From Intrasporangium flavum (GTDB lineage: Bacteria > Actinomycetota > Actinomycetes > Actinomycetales > Dermatophilaceae): a DNA stretch of 62,379 nucleotides. The notes under the pieces are model-generated. The model searched no databases. It was not told the origin of the DNA and saw nothing but the letters and a program-made list of their open reading frames with translations. Positions 46,419 through 55,978 of this stretch are shown here, piece after piece. The position numbers and the translations under genes are program-made. Where the stretch lies: positions 1 to 62,379 of the forward strand of contig NZ_MLJO01000020.1 in assembly GCF_001956915.1 (NCBI RefSeq). The letters are read 5' to 3'. How positions within the stretch are numbered: the stretch's first letter is position 1; each line of letters starts with the position of its first letter.

Positions 46419-46545
46419 GGCCTCCAGTCTGGGTGCCCGACCGCAACGCAGCCGGAGCCCCAGGTGCAAGAAACCCGCAAGATCCGGGCGTCCACTTGTG
46501 CCGGTTCGCACGTGCTCCATCCGCCACATCTGTCACAATCCACGC

Positions 46546-47400
46546 ATGACGGGCACCGAGCGCAGGGCAGTCGTCGTCGAGGACGACGACGACATCCGGC
46601 AGCTCATCACGCACAGCCTCGGCATGCAGGGCTTTGCCGTCGCCGTCGCGAGCAACGGTCGCGAGGCCATCGACCTCGTCACCTCGACCGACCCCGACCT
46701 CGTCACCCTCGACCTCGGCCTGCCCGACCTCGACGGCATCGAGGTGTGCCGCCGGGTCCGTGAGACGAGCCAGGCCTACATCATCATGATCAGCGCCCGC
46801 ACCGAGGAGATCGACCGCCTCATGGGCCTCGAGACCGGTGCCGACGACTACCTGACCAAGCCGTTCAGCCCGCGCGAGCTGCAGGTGCGGGTCAACGCCC
46901 TGCTGCGCCGGCCGCGCACGTCGTGGGACCCCACCGCGGGCGCCACCGGCCCGATCCCGGTCGTCGTCCCCAACGGCGCCAACGGCACGCACGTCGTGGC
47001 GGGCTCGGGGACCGCCGACACCAACGGCCACGACGTCCACGCGACGCACACCGGTCGCGGGCCGCGCTCCGGCGACCCCGACCCGGTGGTCCGCCACGGG
47101 CTGCTGGCGGTCGACACCGAGAGCCGCACCGTCACGGTCCACGACACCGAGGTCGAGCTCACCCGCACCGAGTTCGACCTGCTCACGACGATGCTCGCCG
47201 CGCCGCGGCGGGTGTGGTCCCGGGCCGTCCTGCTCGACACGCTCTGGGGCGCCGGCTGGTCCTCCGAGGAGCACCTCGTCGAGGTGCACGTCGGAAACCT
47301 GCGCCGCAAGCTGACCCGTGCGGCCCCCGCCGGCACCCGTCCGCTCATCCGCACGGTGCGCGGCGTCGGCTACCGCATGGAGGAGCCGGACGCCCAGTAG
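46546..47400 (+). CDS. OmpR-type response regulator with long interdomain linker
   Basis: A 284-residue regulator. The receiver has Asp56 in TLDLGLPD and Lys105 in TKPFSPRE. The winged-helix domain has TRTEFDLLTTML, LVEVHVGNLRRKL and VRGVGYRM. Between them is an unusual linker of about 60 residues (123-183) rich in Gly, Asn, Thr and His. No histidine kinase is adjacent, so it is an orphan here. ATG 46546 lies just after a CACAAT hexamer, so the mRNA may be almost leaderless. An Hpt-like gene is convergent. Confidence 0.88.
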   Translation: MTGTERRAVVVEDDDDIRQLITHSLGMQGFAVAVASNGREAIDLVTSTDPDLVTLDLGLPDLDGIEVCRRVRETSQAYIIMISARTEEIDRLMGLETGADDYLTKPFSPRELQVRVNALLRRPRTSWDPTAGATGPIPVVVPNGANGTHVVAGSGTADTNGHDVHATHTGRGPRSGDPDPVVRHGLLAVDTESRTVTVHDTEVELTRTEFDLLTTMLAAPRRVWSRAVLLDTLWGAGWSSEEHLVEVHVGNLRRKLTRAAPAGTRPLIRTVRGVGYRMEEPDAQ

Positions 47401-47472
47401 ACGTCCGGCTCCCACCCCACGGCGCTCACCCGACCGGCCCGGCCCACCCAGCCGGTCCCGGTCCGCCGCGGT

Positions 47473-47865
47473 CTAGCCGCGCTCCGACCCGGACAGGTGC
47501 AGCCGGAGGGCTGACTCCGTCTCCGCGGTGTCGCGCGCGAGATCTCCGAGGCACTCCCACGTGTGCTCGGTGTCGCCCCGCTCGAGGGCGTCGATGACGA
47601 GGGTCGTGCGGGCGGCGAGGCGCCGGGCGCCCACCGTCCCCGACGTGACCCGCAGGCTCAGCAGGACCTCGAGGGCACCCTCGACGTCGCCGGTCGTCAT
47701 CGCCGCCTCGACGCGTCCGACGCGCTCGGCGAGCAGGCGCAGGTACGTGCGGGCGACCGACGTGGCAACCTGCTGGCTCTCCAGCTCCTCGCCGAGGGCG
47801 AAGAGGGTGCCGGGCTCGAAGACCGGCTCGAGGTCGGCTGCCACGTGCAGCGGCGTCTCACACAT
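47473..47865 (-). CDS. Hpt-like protein lacking the phospho-accepting histidine
   Basis: A 130-residue helical protein. The core from about residue 38 to 110 matches histidine phosphotransfer domains; the stretch LLSLRVTSGTVGARRL aligns to the HxLKGxSxxxGAxRL motif. Leu69 sits where the phospho-histidine should be, so phosphotransfer is unlikely and a regulatory or binding role is more plausible. ATG 47865 has AAGGAG upstream. Its start overlaps the stop of a small upstream gene by eight bases. It is convergent with the orphan response regulator. Confidence 0.7.
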   Translation of the reverse strand: MCETPLHVAADLEPVFEPGTLFALGEELESQQVATSVARTYLRLLAERVGRVEAAMTTGDVEGALEVLLSLRVTSGTVGARRLAARTTLVIDALERGDTEHTWECLGDLARDTAETESALRLHLSGSERG

Positions 47866-48070
47866 CGGCCTGCTCCTTCCTGGTGGTGGCGTCGGTCCAG
47901 TGGCGCGGAGGGTCGGCCAGGACGGCGAGGCCCAGGACGCCCCAGGCCACCCACGTCTGTCTCGAGCCCCGGGCCGCCGCCTGCAGCGAGGGTGTGCCGT
48001 CGGTGGCGCGGCGCGTGCCGGCCCCGCGCAGCGGCCACGCGTCGCGGGCCAGGCTGGTCGTGCTGCTCAC
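47858..48070 (-). CDS. small hypothetical protein upstream of the Hpt-like gene
   Basis: A possible 70-residue protein. Support comes from a strong AGGAGG site before GTG 48070 and an 8-base overlap with the Hpt-like gene. It has a short hydrophobic patch (TWVAWGVLGLAVLA, about residues 40-53) that could be a membrane helix. No family recognised. It might instead be an untranslated leader. Confidence 0.45.
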   Translation of the reverse strand: MSSTTSLARDAWPLRGAGTRRATDGTPSLQAAARGSRQTWVAWGVLGLAVLADPPRHWTDATTRKEQADV

Positions 48071-48132
48071 GGCGGTCCTCCTGTCTGTTCGCGATGGTGC
48101 CGGTGCCCGGGTTCCCCGTCTCCCGGGGGCGG

Positions 48133-48168
48133 GGTGGCCGGGTCGGGTCCCCACCCGACCCGGCCACC
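48133..48168. repeat. 16-bp perfect inverted repeat
   Basis: Arms GGTGGCCGGGTCGGGT and ACCCGACCCGGCCACC around CCCC. On the minus strand it would be in the leader of the small gene at 47858-48070; very stable, possibly a terminator/attenuator. Confidence 0.8.
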
Positions 48169-48359
48169 CGGGTGGCTCCGTCGTCCCTCCCCGACGACGG
48201 GGCCGCGGCGCACCGGGCGGGGTCCCCACCCGGCCCGGCGCGCCGAGGTCAGTGGGCCGTGTGGCCCGCCGGCTTCGTCTCGTTGCGTTCTGGCAGTGAC
48301 CACTGTGTCGGGGCAACCACAAGACGGCGGGCTGTTGAACGCAGGCTTTGCACAAGAAA

Positions 48360-48405
48360 GCCGCAAGGCCGTCCGCCCGGCATTTCGGACGAACGGCCTT
48401 GCGGC
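48360..48405 (-). terminator. rho-independent terminator of the FNR-FMN-apbE operon
   Basis: On the minus strand, arms GCCGCAAGGCCGT and ACGGCCTTGCGGC (13 bp) with a 20-base loop, followed by TTTCTTGT. It lies about 86 bases after the apbE stop. The U-rich tail makes it the best classical terminator in the window. Confidence 0.85.
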
Positions 48406-48490
48406 ACAGGGCTATTCAGTTACGAAGCAGGGCGAATGCCACGAATCGGACACCGCCACCGACGGGCGGCGCGGCGTCTGCCGCCGTGTG

Positions 48491-49264
48491 TCACAGCTCG
48501 GTGGACAGGTAGTCGCGCGCGCTCGACGCGAAGCGCTCACGGGCCGCCGCTCCCCCGACGAACAGCGCCGTGGCCCAGATGTCGGCCCACACGAGGCGCG
48601 GCCCGACGACCGTCACCGACCCCTGCCTCCCGACGTGCTCGCCCGTCGCCGGGTCGTAGAGGTGGGCGCCCCGGGCGGCCGTGCCGGAGGTCGCGACGGC
48701 ACCGTGCGCCAGGCTGACGGTGCTCGCGATCCGGGTGCGGTCGAGGGGGTCCTCGATGCCGACGCGCCAGGTGATGGCGTCCGGGCCCTCGAGGGGCAGG
48801 TCGGGGTGTGCGCCGATGAGCAGGTCGCCGCCGGCGTTGACGCAGTAGGACGTCCCCGGCAGGCCGGCGAGGTGCTCGGCCGCGAGGTCGACGGCCCAGC
48901 CCTTGACGAGGCCGGTCGGGTCGAACGCGAGGTCGCCGTCGGGCGTCGGCAGCAGCGTCGTGAACGCGCCGCCGGTGACGCGCTCGGCCTCCTCCCCGAT
49001 CGAGAGCGCCTCCGCGACGCGCGGGCTCGCCTCGGACAGCTCGATCTCCTCGCGGCGCAGGCGCATGAGGTCGGAGTCGTCGCGGTAGGTCGAGAACGTC
49101 GCGTCCATCTCGCGGAGCAGGGCAAACGCCCCGGCCACCGCGGCCTCGGCCGCCGGTCCGTCGAGGTCGTGGCCGCGCAGGTGGATGCTCACCGGCATCC
49201 CCATGACCTGCTCGACCCAGGCACGGCGGGCCGGCGTCGTCCGCGGCTTCGCATCCACGTTCAC
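48491..49264 (-). CDS. FAD:protein FMN transferase (ApbE-like), cluster 2
   Basis: A 257-residue ApbE-family enzyme, slightly short for the family. MGMPVSIHLRG, DPTGLVKGWAVD and NAGGDLLIG are the substrate and FAD-binding motifs; HGAVATSGTAARG follows. It should attach FMN to the exported FMN-binding protein encoded next to it. GTG 49264 is preceded by GAGGAGG. Last gene of a three-gene operon. It is only distantly similar to the ApbE of cluster 1. Confidence 0.9.
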   Translation of the reverse strand: MNVDAKPRTTPARRAWVEQVMGMPVSIHLRGHDLDGPAAEAAVAGAFALLREMDATFSTYRDDSDLMRLRREEIELSEASPRVAEALSIGEEAERVTGGAFTTLLPTPDGDLAFDPTGLVKGWAVDLAAEHLAGLPGTSYCVNAGGDLLIGAHPDLPLEGPDAITWRVGIEDPLDRTRIASTVSLAHGAVATSGTAARGAHLYDPATGEHVGRQGSVTVVGPRLVWADIWATALFVGGAAARERFASSARDYLSTEL

Positions 49265-49304
49265 ATCGTCCTCCTCGTGTCGTGTCCCGGCCGCCCTACG
49301 GCGG

Positions 49305-49922
49305 TCAGAGGTTCGCCTTGTCGATGGCCGACTGGAGCGACTGCGTGTAGCCCTCCCACGTCACGGTGGCGCCGGACACGACGTCGATGTTCGCCGACTG
49401 GGCCTGCACGGCCTCGCTGTTGTAGACCGGCACGGCCTGGGAGTTGATCATCTGGTCGTGGCGGTCGTTCCACGGCACCTGCAGGATGTTGACGTCGGTG
49501 ATCTTGCCGCTCTGGACGGTGATCTGGACCTGCACGTCGCCGTAGCGCGTGCCGAAGGCGTCGCCGTCGTAGGTCTTCGCGGCGCTCGAGGCCGAGCCCG
49601 ATCCGGACGAGCTCGACGAGCCCGATCCGGACGATCCCGAGGAGCCCGACGCGCTCGAGGACGAGTCGGTGGACCCCGACGCGCTCGAGGACGAGTCGGT
49701 GGACCCCGACGCGCTCGAGGACGAACCGGTCGAGTCGCTGGAGCTCGAGCCGTCCGACCCGCCCGAGGCGCCACCGGACGTCGTCGTCTGCTGCTTCGTG
49801 GTCGAGGTGACCTGGCGGGTCTCGGAGGTCGCCACGGCCGTCGAGGTGCGCGAGGTGCCGTAGCTGAAGAGCAGGACGAGGACGGTCAGGGTGCTCATGG
49901 CCCAGATGACGATGCGTCGCAT
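49305..49922 (-). CDS. exported FMN-binding-domain protein
   Basis: A 205-residue protein with an N-terminal membrane helix (about 4-21), a Ser/Gly/Asp-rich linker of about 75 residues, and a C-terminal FMN-binding domain. The flavinylation motif DVVSGAT spans about 180-186, so Thr186 is the predicted FMN attachment site. The linker is encoded by 30-base repeats. It probably carries electrons on the outer face of the membrane, received from the neighbouring reductase and modified by the neighbouring ApbE. Confidence 0.9.
   Translation of the reverse strand: MRRIVIWAMSTLTVLVLLFSYGTSRTSTAVATSETRQVTSTTKQQTTTSGGASGGSDGSSSSDSTGSSSSASGSTDSSSSASGSTDSSSSASGSSGSSGSGSSSSSGSGSASSAAKTYDGDAFGTRYGDVQVQITVQSGKITDVNILQVPWNDRHDQMINSQAVPVYNSEAVQAQSANIDVVSGATVTWEGYTQSLQSAIDKANL
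49648..49730. repeat. 30-bp tandem repeat in the FMN-binding protein linker
   Basis: Two full copies and a partial third of a 30-base unit starting GCGCTCGAGGACGAGTCGGT, period exactly 30, beginning at 49651. They encode the SSSSASGSTD repeats of the linker, so linker length could vary by copy number. Confidence 0.9.
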
Positions 49923-50000
49923 GGTGGGTCTCGTTTCGGGGGCTCGTAAGGGTTCGTGCAGGGTCGTCGGGTGCGAAGGTGCGGCGCCGGGGCGCGTCGG

Positions 50001-51446
50001 TCAGTAGCTGAACCGCTCGTGGTGGACGGCGTCGGGGGCGACGCCGGCGGCACGGGCGGCCTCGATGACGAGGTCCATCCAGGCGGGGGCGCCGCAGACG
50101 TAGACGTCTCGGTAGGCGACGTCGGGGACGATGCGCAGCAGCGCCTCGGCGTCGGTCAGGTGGGCCGCGTCCTGCGGGAGCCAGCTGTCGCGGCTCGTGG
50201 CCCGGGGACCGATGACGGCGACGATCCGGGCGCCCTTGGCTCGGGCGAGGTCGAGCAGCTCGTCGGCCAGCACGATCTCGGACTCGCGGCTGACCCGGTA
50301 GATGACGACGGTGGCGTCCGGACCGGCCGGCAGGTCCTCGAGGAGGGCGCGCAGCGGGGTGATGCCGATGCCGGCGCCGATGAGCACGGCCTTGTCGCGG
50401 GTGGCCACGCCCGAGTGCAGGCGACCGTACGGGCCCTCGAGGAGCACCTTGGTGCCGGGCCGCAGGGCCGCGAGGCGGCTGCTGCCGTCACCGACCGCGG
50501 CGGCCGTGATGCGCAGGCTCCGGCCGTCGGGTGCCGCCGAGAGGCTGTAGGGGTTGGCCCGCGTCCAGCCGGGACCGTCGAGGAAGCGCCACTGGAAGAA
50601 CTGGCCGGCCCGGACGGGCAGCCGGTGCAGGTCGCGTCCGCTCACGGTCACCGACGTGACGGTCGGCGACTCGGTGACGATGTCGGTGACGACGAGGCGG
50701 TGTCGCCGCGACCGCAGCACCGGCAGGCCGACCCGGTAGACGAGGACCGCGGCGAGCGAGGCTGCGTAGAGGCCCCACCAGAAGACCGTCGCCACGGTGC
50801 TGGCCTTGAAGTCCTGCCCGGTCCACAGCTGGTGCGGCAGGGCGAGGCCGGCGCCGAGGTAGGCGTAGAGGTGCAGCAGGTGCCACGACTCGTACCGCAG
50901 CCGCCGACGGGCAGCGCGGACCGAGGTGACGACGACCATGACGAGCGCGAGGGCCCCGGCGAGGGCGAGCAGCATGCCCGGCGAGTGGAGCACCTCGTCG
51001 AGGAACGTGCCGATGACGCCGAGGTTGGTGCCCTGGTCGTAGCCGAGGATCGTCAGCACGATGTGGGCGAGCATGAGGTTGAACGAGGTGAACCCCACGA
51101 GTCGGTGCACCCGCGCGAGCTCGTCCTGGCCCCAGGCCTGCTCGACGATCGGGATGCGCGCCATGAGCAGCACTTGCAGGAGGATGAGCACCGACGCGAC
51201 GAGACCGAACAGCCGTCCGACCGTCGTCAGCGCGTCGCCGAGCGTCCCGAAGGCCGTGAGCCCGCCGCCGGCGACCCACAGGGCCACGACGAAGAGGACG
51301 AGGGCCCACGCGACGGCGCCCGACGCGTCGCGCCACCACAGCGGGACGGGTCCCGTGGCGAGGCGACCGGGCAGACGCCCGGGCGTCCTGGTGTCGGGCA
51401 TGGGGGGACTCACCGGTCGGCCCTCGGAGGTGACGACTGCGCTCAT
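50001..51446 (-). CDS. ferric-reductase-like membrane flavocytochrome with FAD/NAD(P)H domain
   Basis: A 481-residue protein with about six membrane helices carrying heme-ligand-type histidines (VHRLVGF, MLAHIVL, LLHLYAY, LPHQLW). A C-terminal ferredoxin-reductase module follows, with FAD motif RANPYSLS and nucleotide loop GAGIGITPLRALL. It should pass electrons from NAD(P)H through FAD and heme to the outside, probably to the flavinylated protein encoded downstream. Start choice is uncertain: ATG 51446, GTG 51479 or ATG 51398. Confidence 0.87.
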   Translation of the reverse strand: MSAVVTSEGRPVSPPMPDTRTPGRLPGRLATGPVPLWWRDASGAVAWALVLFVVALWVAGGGLTAFGTLGDALTTVGRLFGLVASVLILLQVLLMARIPIVEQAWGQDELARVHRLVGFTSFNLMLAHIVLTILGYDQGTNLGVIGTFLDEVLHSPGMLLALAGALALVMVVVTSVRAARRRLRYESWHLLHLYAYLGAGLALPHQLWTGQDFKASTVATVFWWGLYAASLAAVLVYRVGLPVLRSRRHRLVVTDIVTESPTVTSVTVSGRDLHRLPVRAGQFFQWRFLDGPGWTRANPYSLSAAPDGRSLRITAAAVGDGSSRLAALRPGTKVLLEGPYGRLHSGVATRDKAVLIGAGIGITPLRALLEDLPAGPDATVVIYRVSRESEIVLADELLDLARAKGARIVAVIGPRATSRDSWLPQDAAHLTDAEALLRIVPDVAYRDVYVCGAPAWMDLVIEAARAAGVAPDAVHHERFSY

Positions 51447-51549
51447 GGTTGAACATTCACGAGCCGCGCTGTGAGTCACCTGTGGGACACGCAGGACGTG
51501 AGTGTGAGCACGAACCGGTCACCTGCCAGAGCCCCGTCCGGGTCGGACG

Positions 51550-52332
51550 TCAGGGCCAGAGGCCGAGGAGGCTCCCGCCGATCTTGACGATGAACGCCGA
51601 GACGATGAGGACGAAGACGGCACGGACGAACCCGCTCCCGCGCGCGACGGCCGTGCGGGCGCCGACGTACCCGCCGAGGAGGTTGGCCGCGGCGATGACG
51701 ACGCCGACCTTGAGCAGCACGAGCCCCATCGGCGCGAACACCGTGAGGGCGCCGAGGTTCGTCGCGAAGTTGGTGATCTTCGCCTTGGCGCTGGCCTCGA
51801 GGAAGGCGTAGCCGAGCAGCCCGACGAGGGTGAAGACGAGGAAGGACCCCGTGCCGGGGCCCAGCGCGCCGTCGTAGACGCCGATGACGAAACCCGTCAG
51901 CATCGCGAGCACGACGTGCCGGGCGCCGTGGAACCGGCGCAGCGACTCCCGGCCGAGGTCCGGCTTGAGGAGCGTGTAGGCCCCGACGGCGACGAGCAGC
52001 ACGAGGATGATCGGGTTGAACGCCGACTTCGGGATGTGCAGGCCGATGACGGCCCCGAGGATCGCGCCGACGTACGCGACGGCCGCCATCGGCAGCGCGG
52101 TGCGCAGGTCGGGCCGGACGCGTCGGTAGTAGGTCACCGAGCTCGTGGCCGTGCCGAAGATCGAGCCGAACTTGTTCGTCGCGAGCAACTGGGCCGGGCT
52201 CGCCCCGGGGAGCAGCACGAGCAGCGCCGGCAGCTGGACGAGCCCGCCGCCGCCGACGACGGCGTCGATCCAGCCCGCGGCGAAGGCGGCGACGCCGAGC
52301 AGGGCCAGCGTCGTCAGGGTCGGGTCGCTCAC
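51550..52332 (-). CDS. TSUP (TauE/SafE) family anion exporter
   Basis: A 260-residue membrane protein with about eight helices. AGWIDAVVGGGGLVQLPAL and the repeated half ITGFVIGVYDGALGPGTG-like motif are typical of the TauE/SafE family, which moves sulfur-containing anions. The substrate is not predictable. GTG 52332 overlaps the HAD gene stop by four bases. Confidence 0.88.
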   Translation of the reverse strand: MSDPTLTTLALLGVAAFAAGWIDAVVGGGGLVQLPALLVLLPGASPAQLLATNKFGSIFGTATSSVTYYRRVRPDLRTALPMAAVAYVGAILGAVIGLHIPKSAFNPIILVLLVAVGAYTLLKPDLGRESLRRFHGARHVVLAMLTGFVIGVYDGALGPGTGSFLVFTLVGLLGYAFLEASAKAKITNFATNLGALTVFAPMGLVLLKVGVVIAAANLLGGYVGARTAVARGSGFVRAVFVLIVSAFIVKIGGSLLGLWP

Positions 52333-53153
52333 GGAGCGGTCTCGCCGTCGGCGGCCTCGTTCCAGGCGGCCACGATGGCGGCGACGTCGAGCAGCTCGTG
52401 GGCCACCGCGTCGGGCGTCGCCTCGTGGGAGACCTGCTGGTCGACGGGGATCTGCGAGTGCGGGATCCAGATGGCCCGCATGCCGGCCTGCTGCGGACCG
52501 TGCACGTCCTCGTAGGAGCGGTCCCCGACGTAGGCGCACTCCCCCGGGTCGACCCCGAGCGCCTCGGCGGCGTGCACGAAGATCTCGGTCCGGGGCTTCA
52601 CCCACGGCGTCTCACTCGAGTAGACGTCGGCATCGATGAGGTGCAGCACGCCGTCGCGTTCGAAGATCGACCGGTGGTACTCGCGCTCCCAGATGGTGTT
52701 CGACAGGACACCGACGCGGATTCCCTTGTCGCGCAGGCTCGTCCACAGCGCTTCGACATCCGGGTGCGTCAGGGTGTGCGGTTCCCAGAAGTCCCGGTAG
52801 GCCGCCAGGCCCGCCTCGAAGGCCGGGTGGCCCGAGGTCAGGCCGACCGACTCGAGGATGTCCGCGAGGCGCGCGCTGCCGCCGTGGGTGCGTCCGTGGC
52901 GCCACGCGGCGTCCTCGGCGGCGAGGATGGCCGACGCGAGTTCGTCGCGAGCGCACGCCACGTGGCCCATGCCGTCGGCGAAGACGTTCCACTGCGCACG
53001 CATGTCGACCGTGTGCCAGGGGGTGAGGGTGCCGCCCCAGTCGAAGATGACGCCGCGCACGGGCCGGGCAGGCCGGACGGGCCGGACGGGCCGGACGGGC
53101 CGGACGGGACCGACCGCCCCGGCAACGCGGTCCGGATGCTCGCCCGCCGTCAC
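52329..53153 (-). CDS. HAD-superfamily hydrolase
   Basis: A 274-residue HAD phosphatase-like protein. Motif I is IFDWGGTLT, motif II LSNTIWE, motif III lysine in [10 protein letters not shown] and motif [12 protein letters not shown]. The second Asp of motif I is Gly, as in many FDWGGTL members. The N-terminus has a VRP x5 repeat encoded by 9-base units at 53072-53109. GTG 53153 overlaps the proS stop. The start could instead be after the repeat, but no good start codon is there. Confidence 0.85.
   Translation of the reverse strand: MTAGEHPDRVAGAVGPVRPVRPVRPVRPARPVRGVIFDWGGTLTPWHTVDMRAQWNVFADGMGHVACARDELASAILAAEDAAWRHGRTHGGSARLADILESVGLTSGHPAFEAGLAAYRDFWEPHTLTHPDVEALWTSLRDKGIRVGVLSNTIWEREYHRSIFERDGVLHLIDADVYSSETPWVKPRTEIFVHAAEALGVDPGECAYVGDRSYEDVHGPQQAGMRAIWIPHSQIPVDQQVSHEATPDAVAHELLDVAAIVAAWNEAADGETAP
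53072..53109. repeat. 9-bp tandem repeat in the HAD gene
   Basis: About four copies of CCGGACGGG encode VRP repeats near the N-terminus of the HAD protein. Confidence 0.85.
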
Positions 53154-54928
53154 GAGCGCTCGACCTCGGCGGTGACCTCGGCGGTGACGACCGGCACGAC
53201 CTCGTCGACGGCCACCTCGCGGCGCTCGCCCGAGCGTCGGTCCTTGACCTCGACGACGCCGTCGGCGAGGCCACGCCCGACGACGACGATCGTCGGCACG
53301 CCGACGAGCTCGGAGTCCTTGAACTTCACGCCGGGGCTGACGCCCTTGCGGTCGTCGACGAGGACCGACAGGCCCTGCGTCTCGAGCTCGCGCGCGATCT
53401 CCTCGGCCTTGACGAACATCGCGTCGTCCTTGCCGGCCACGACGACGTGGACGTCGACCGGCGACAGCTCGCGCGGCCAGATGATGCCGGCCTCGTCGTG
53501 GTTGCCCTCGACGACGCAGGCCACGGCTCGCGAGACCCCGACGCCGTAGGAACCCATGACGACGGTGACGAGCTTGCCGTTCTGGTCGAGCACCTTGAGG
53601 TCGAGGGCCTCGGCGTACTTCGTGCCGAGCTGGAAGACGTGGCCCATCTCGATGCCGCGCGCCCCCTCGAGGACGTGGTCGCAGGTGGGGCAGGGGTCGC
53701 CGAAGCGCACCTCAGCGGCCTCGATGGTGCCGTCGGCGGTGAAGTCACGGCCGGCGACGAGGTCGATGACGTGCTGCCCGGCGACGTTGGCGCCGGTGAC
53801 CCAGCGGGTGCCCTCGGCGATGCGCGGGTCGAGCAGGTACCTGATGCCGGTGCTGCCCTCGGTGCCGAGCGCGCCGGGGCCGATGTAGCCCTTGACGAGC
53901 GCAGGGTTGGCGGCGAAGTCGGCCTCGGTGAACGCCTCGACCTCGGCCGGCTCGACCTGGGCGCCGAGCCGCTTCTCGTCGACCTCGCGGTCGCCGGGCA
54001 CGCCGATGGCGAGCGGCTCGCGGGTGCCGTCGGGGTGCACGAGCATGACGACGACGTTCTTCAGCGTGTCGCCGGCCGCCCACGCGCGGTCCTCGCGGGG
54101 GAAGCGCTCGTTGAGGTGGGCCACGAGCGTCTCGATGGTGGGGGTGTCGGGGGTGTCCTCGGCGTGCGCCGCGGGCACGCCCTCCCAGCCGACGGCGTCG
54201 GGCGCGGGCACCCGGACGGCCTCGACGTTGGCGGCGTAGCCGCAGCTCGTGCAGTGGACGTAGGTGTCCTCGCCGACCTCGGCGGTGGCGAGGAACTCCT
54301 CGCTCTTGCTACCGCCCATGGCGCCGGCCATCGCCTCGACGATGACGTAGTGGAAGCCGAGCCGGTCGAAGATCCGGACGTAGGCCTCGCGGTGCAGCTG
54401 GTAGCTCTTGTCGAGCCCGGCCGCGTCGACGTCGAAGGAGTAGGAGTCCTTCATGACGAACTCGCGGCCGCGGAGCACGCCGGCGCGCGGCCGTGCCTCG
54501 TCGCGGTACTTCGTCTGGATCTGGTAGATCGACAGGGGCAGGTCCTTGTACGAGCTGAAGAGGTCCTTGACCGTGAGGGTGAACATCTCCTCGTGCGTGG
54601 GGCCGAGCAGGTGGTCGGCGCCCTTGCGGTCCTGCAGGCGGAAGATGTTGTCGCCGTACTCGGTCCAGCGGCCGGTGGCCTCGAAGGGCTCCCGCGGCAG
54701 CAGCGCCGGGAAGAGCAGCTCCTGGGCGCCGATGGCGTCCATCTCCTCGCGGACGATGCGCTCGACGTTGCGCAGCACGCGCAGGCCGAGGGGCAGCCAG
54801 GTGTAGACGCCCGGGCTGACGCGGCGGACGTAGCCGGCGCGCACGAGCAGCTTGTGGCTCGGGACCTCTGCGTCCGCCGGGTCCTCGCGAAGGGTTCGCA
54901 GGAACAGGGACGACATGTGCAGGGCCAC
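53150..54928 (-). CDS. proS: prolyl-tRNA synthetase (bacterial type)
   Basis: A 592-residue class II synthetase with the bacterial insertion (editing) domain between motifs 2 and 3 (about residues 220-400). [17 protein letters not shown] at the start, [20 protein letters not shown] and [12 protein letters not shown] are characteristic. Two CxxC pairs (HCTSC, DPCPTC) flank the insertion. GTG 54928 has GAAGGAG; it gives [11 protein letters not shown], matching the usual short extension. The HAD and TSUP genes follow with 4-base overlaps. Confidence 0.95.
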   Translation of the reverse strand: MALHMSSLFLRTLREDPADAEVPSHKLLVRAGYVRRVSPGVYTWLPLGLRVLRNVERIVREEMDAIGAQELLFPALLPREPFEATGRWTEYGDNIFRLQDRKGADHLLGPTHEEMFTLTVKDLFSSYKDLPLSIYQIQTKYRDEARPRAGVLRGREFVMKDSYSFDVDAAGLDKSYQLHREAYVRIFDRLGFHYVIVEAMAGAMGGSKSEEFLATAEVGEDTYVHCTSCGYAANVEAVRVPAPDAVGWEGVPAAHAEDTPDTPTIETLVAHLNERFPREDRAWAAGDTLKNVVVMLVHPDGTREPLAIGVPGDREVDEKRLGAQVEPAEVEAFTEADFAANPALVKGYIGPGALGTEGSTGIRYLLDPRIAEGTRWVTGANVAGQHVIDLVAGRDFTADGTIEAAEVRFGDPCPTCDHVLEGARGIEMGHVFQLGTKYAEALDLKVLDQNGKLVTVVMGSYGVGVSRAVACVVEGNHDEAGIIWPRELSPVDVHVVVAGKDDAMFVKAEEIARELETQGLSVLVDDRKGVSPGVKFKDSELVGVPTIVVVGRGLADGVVEVKDRRSGERREVAVDEVVPVVTAEVTAEVERS

Positions 54929-55075
54929 CGGGACTCCTTCGGGTGCGTCGCTCGGGTGAGCGCGGGTGAACCCCGGAAGGATATCGGTCGACCGCAGGGC
55001 GCTCCGACCGCGTTTCGCCCCGGGCCGCGTGAGACGTCGCTGCCCGTGCCCGGTGCGGCGGCGTAGCGTCCCGGC

Positions 55076-55900
55076 ATGGGCGACGTCTACCTGCACGGGC
55101 ACCACGCGAGCGTCCTCGCCTCGCACGGCGCGCGCACCGCGGCCGACTCCGCGGCCTACCTGCTCCCGCACCTGCGCCCGGGCCTGTCTGTGCTCGACAT
55201 CGGGTGCGGCCCGGGCACCATCACCCTCGACCTCGCCGAGGCCGTCGCGCCGGGTGTCGTCGTCGGCCTCGAGAACGTCGAGGGGCCGCTCGTCGAGGCC
55301 CGCCGGCACGCCGCAGCCCGGGGCGACGAGCGCACCCGGTTCGAGCTCGCCGACGTCGCCGCGCTCCCCCACGCCGACGACACCTTCGACGTCACGCACG
55401 CGCACCAGGTGCTCCAGCACCTCACCGACCCCGTCGGCGCCCTGCAGGAGATGGCGCGTGTGACGCGTCCGGGCGGCGTCGTCGCGGTGCGCGACGTCGA
55501 CTACGCCTCGATGGTGTGGCACCCGGCGTCCGAGGGGATGACGCGCTGGCTCGACACCTACCGGCGGCTGGCCCGGCTCAACCACGCCGAGCCCGACGCC
55601 GGGCGGCACCTGCTCGCCTGGGCGCACGCCGCCGGGCTCGCCGACGTGACGCCGACGGCGTCGCTGTGGACGTACGCCACGCCCGAGCAGTCCGCCTGGT
55701 GGGGCGGCGTCTGGGCCCGACGCGTCGTCGACTCGACCTTCGCAGCGCAGGCCCTCGAGCGCGGACTCGCGACGCGCGCCGACCTCGAGGCGATGCGGGC
55801 GGCCTGGCTCGCGTGGGCGGCCCACCCCGACGCGTGGTTCGCCATGACGCACGGGGAGCTGGTGGCCCGGGTGGACGCGGTCGGCACCCCGATCGGCTGA
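55076..55900 (+). CDS. class I SAM-dependent methyltransferase
   Basis: A 274-residue methyltransferase. Motif I is [11 protein letters not shown] (about residues 39-49), followed by [10 protein letters not shown] and VLQHLTDP. Resembles UbiE/Methyltransf_11-type enzymes; the substrate cannot be told. Monocistronic, divergent from proS. Confidence 0.9.
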   Translation: MGDVYLHGHHASVLASHGARTAADSAAYLLPHLRPGLSVLDIGCGPGTITLDLAEAVAPGVVVGLENVEGPLVEARRHAAARGDERTRFELADVAALPHADDTFDVTHAHQVLQHLTDPVGALQEMARVTRPGGVVAVRDVDYASMVWHPASEGMTRWLDTYRRLARLNHAEPDAGRHLLAWAHAAGLADVTPTASLWTYATPEQSAWWGGVWARRVVDSTFAAQALERGLATRADLEAMRAAWLAWAAHPDAWFAMTHGELVARVDAVGTPIG

Positions 55901-55978
55901 CGGCGACCGGCCGGCCGGCCGGGTCCGCCTGACGGAAAACCGCGGGCGGGCGCACGGCGGCGTCTGCGAGATTGGGGC

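Larger units (their letters stand above)
48071..48490. other. 420-base intergenic region rich in GC hairpins
   Basis: No supported gene. From 48100 to 48260 several GC-rich inverted repeats follow each other, the strongest at 48133-48168. Further on, around 48290-48350, base composition is milder and likely holds the promoter for the small gene/Hpt-like pair. The terminator of the apbE operon is at 48360-48405. Confidence 0.5.

Noticed and set aside
49185..49949. A plus-strand open frame rich in Arg/Gly repeats opposite the FMN-binding protein
   Set aside because: Produced by the 30-bp repeats of the linker; no ribosome site or domain.
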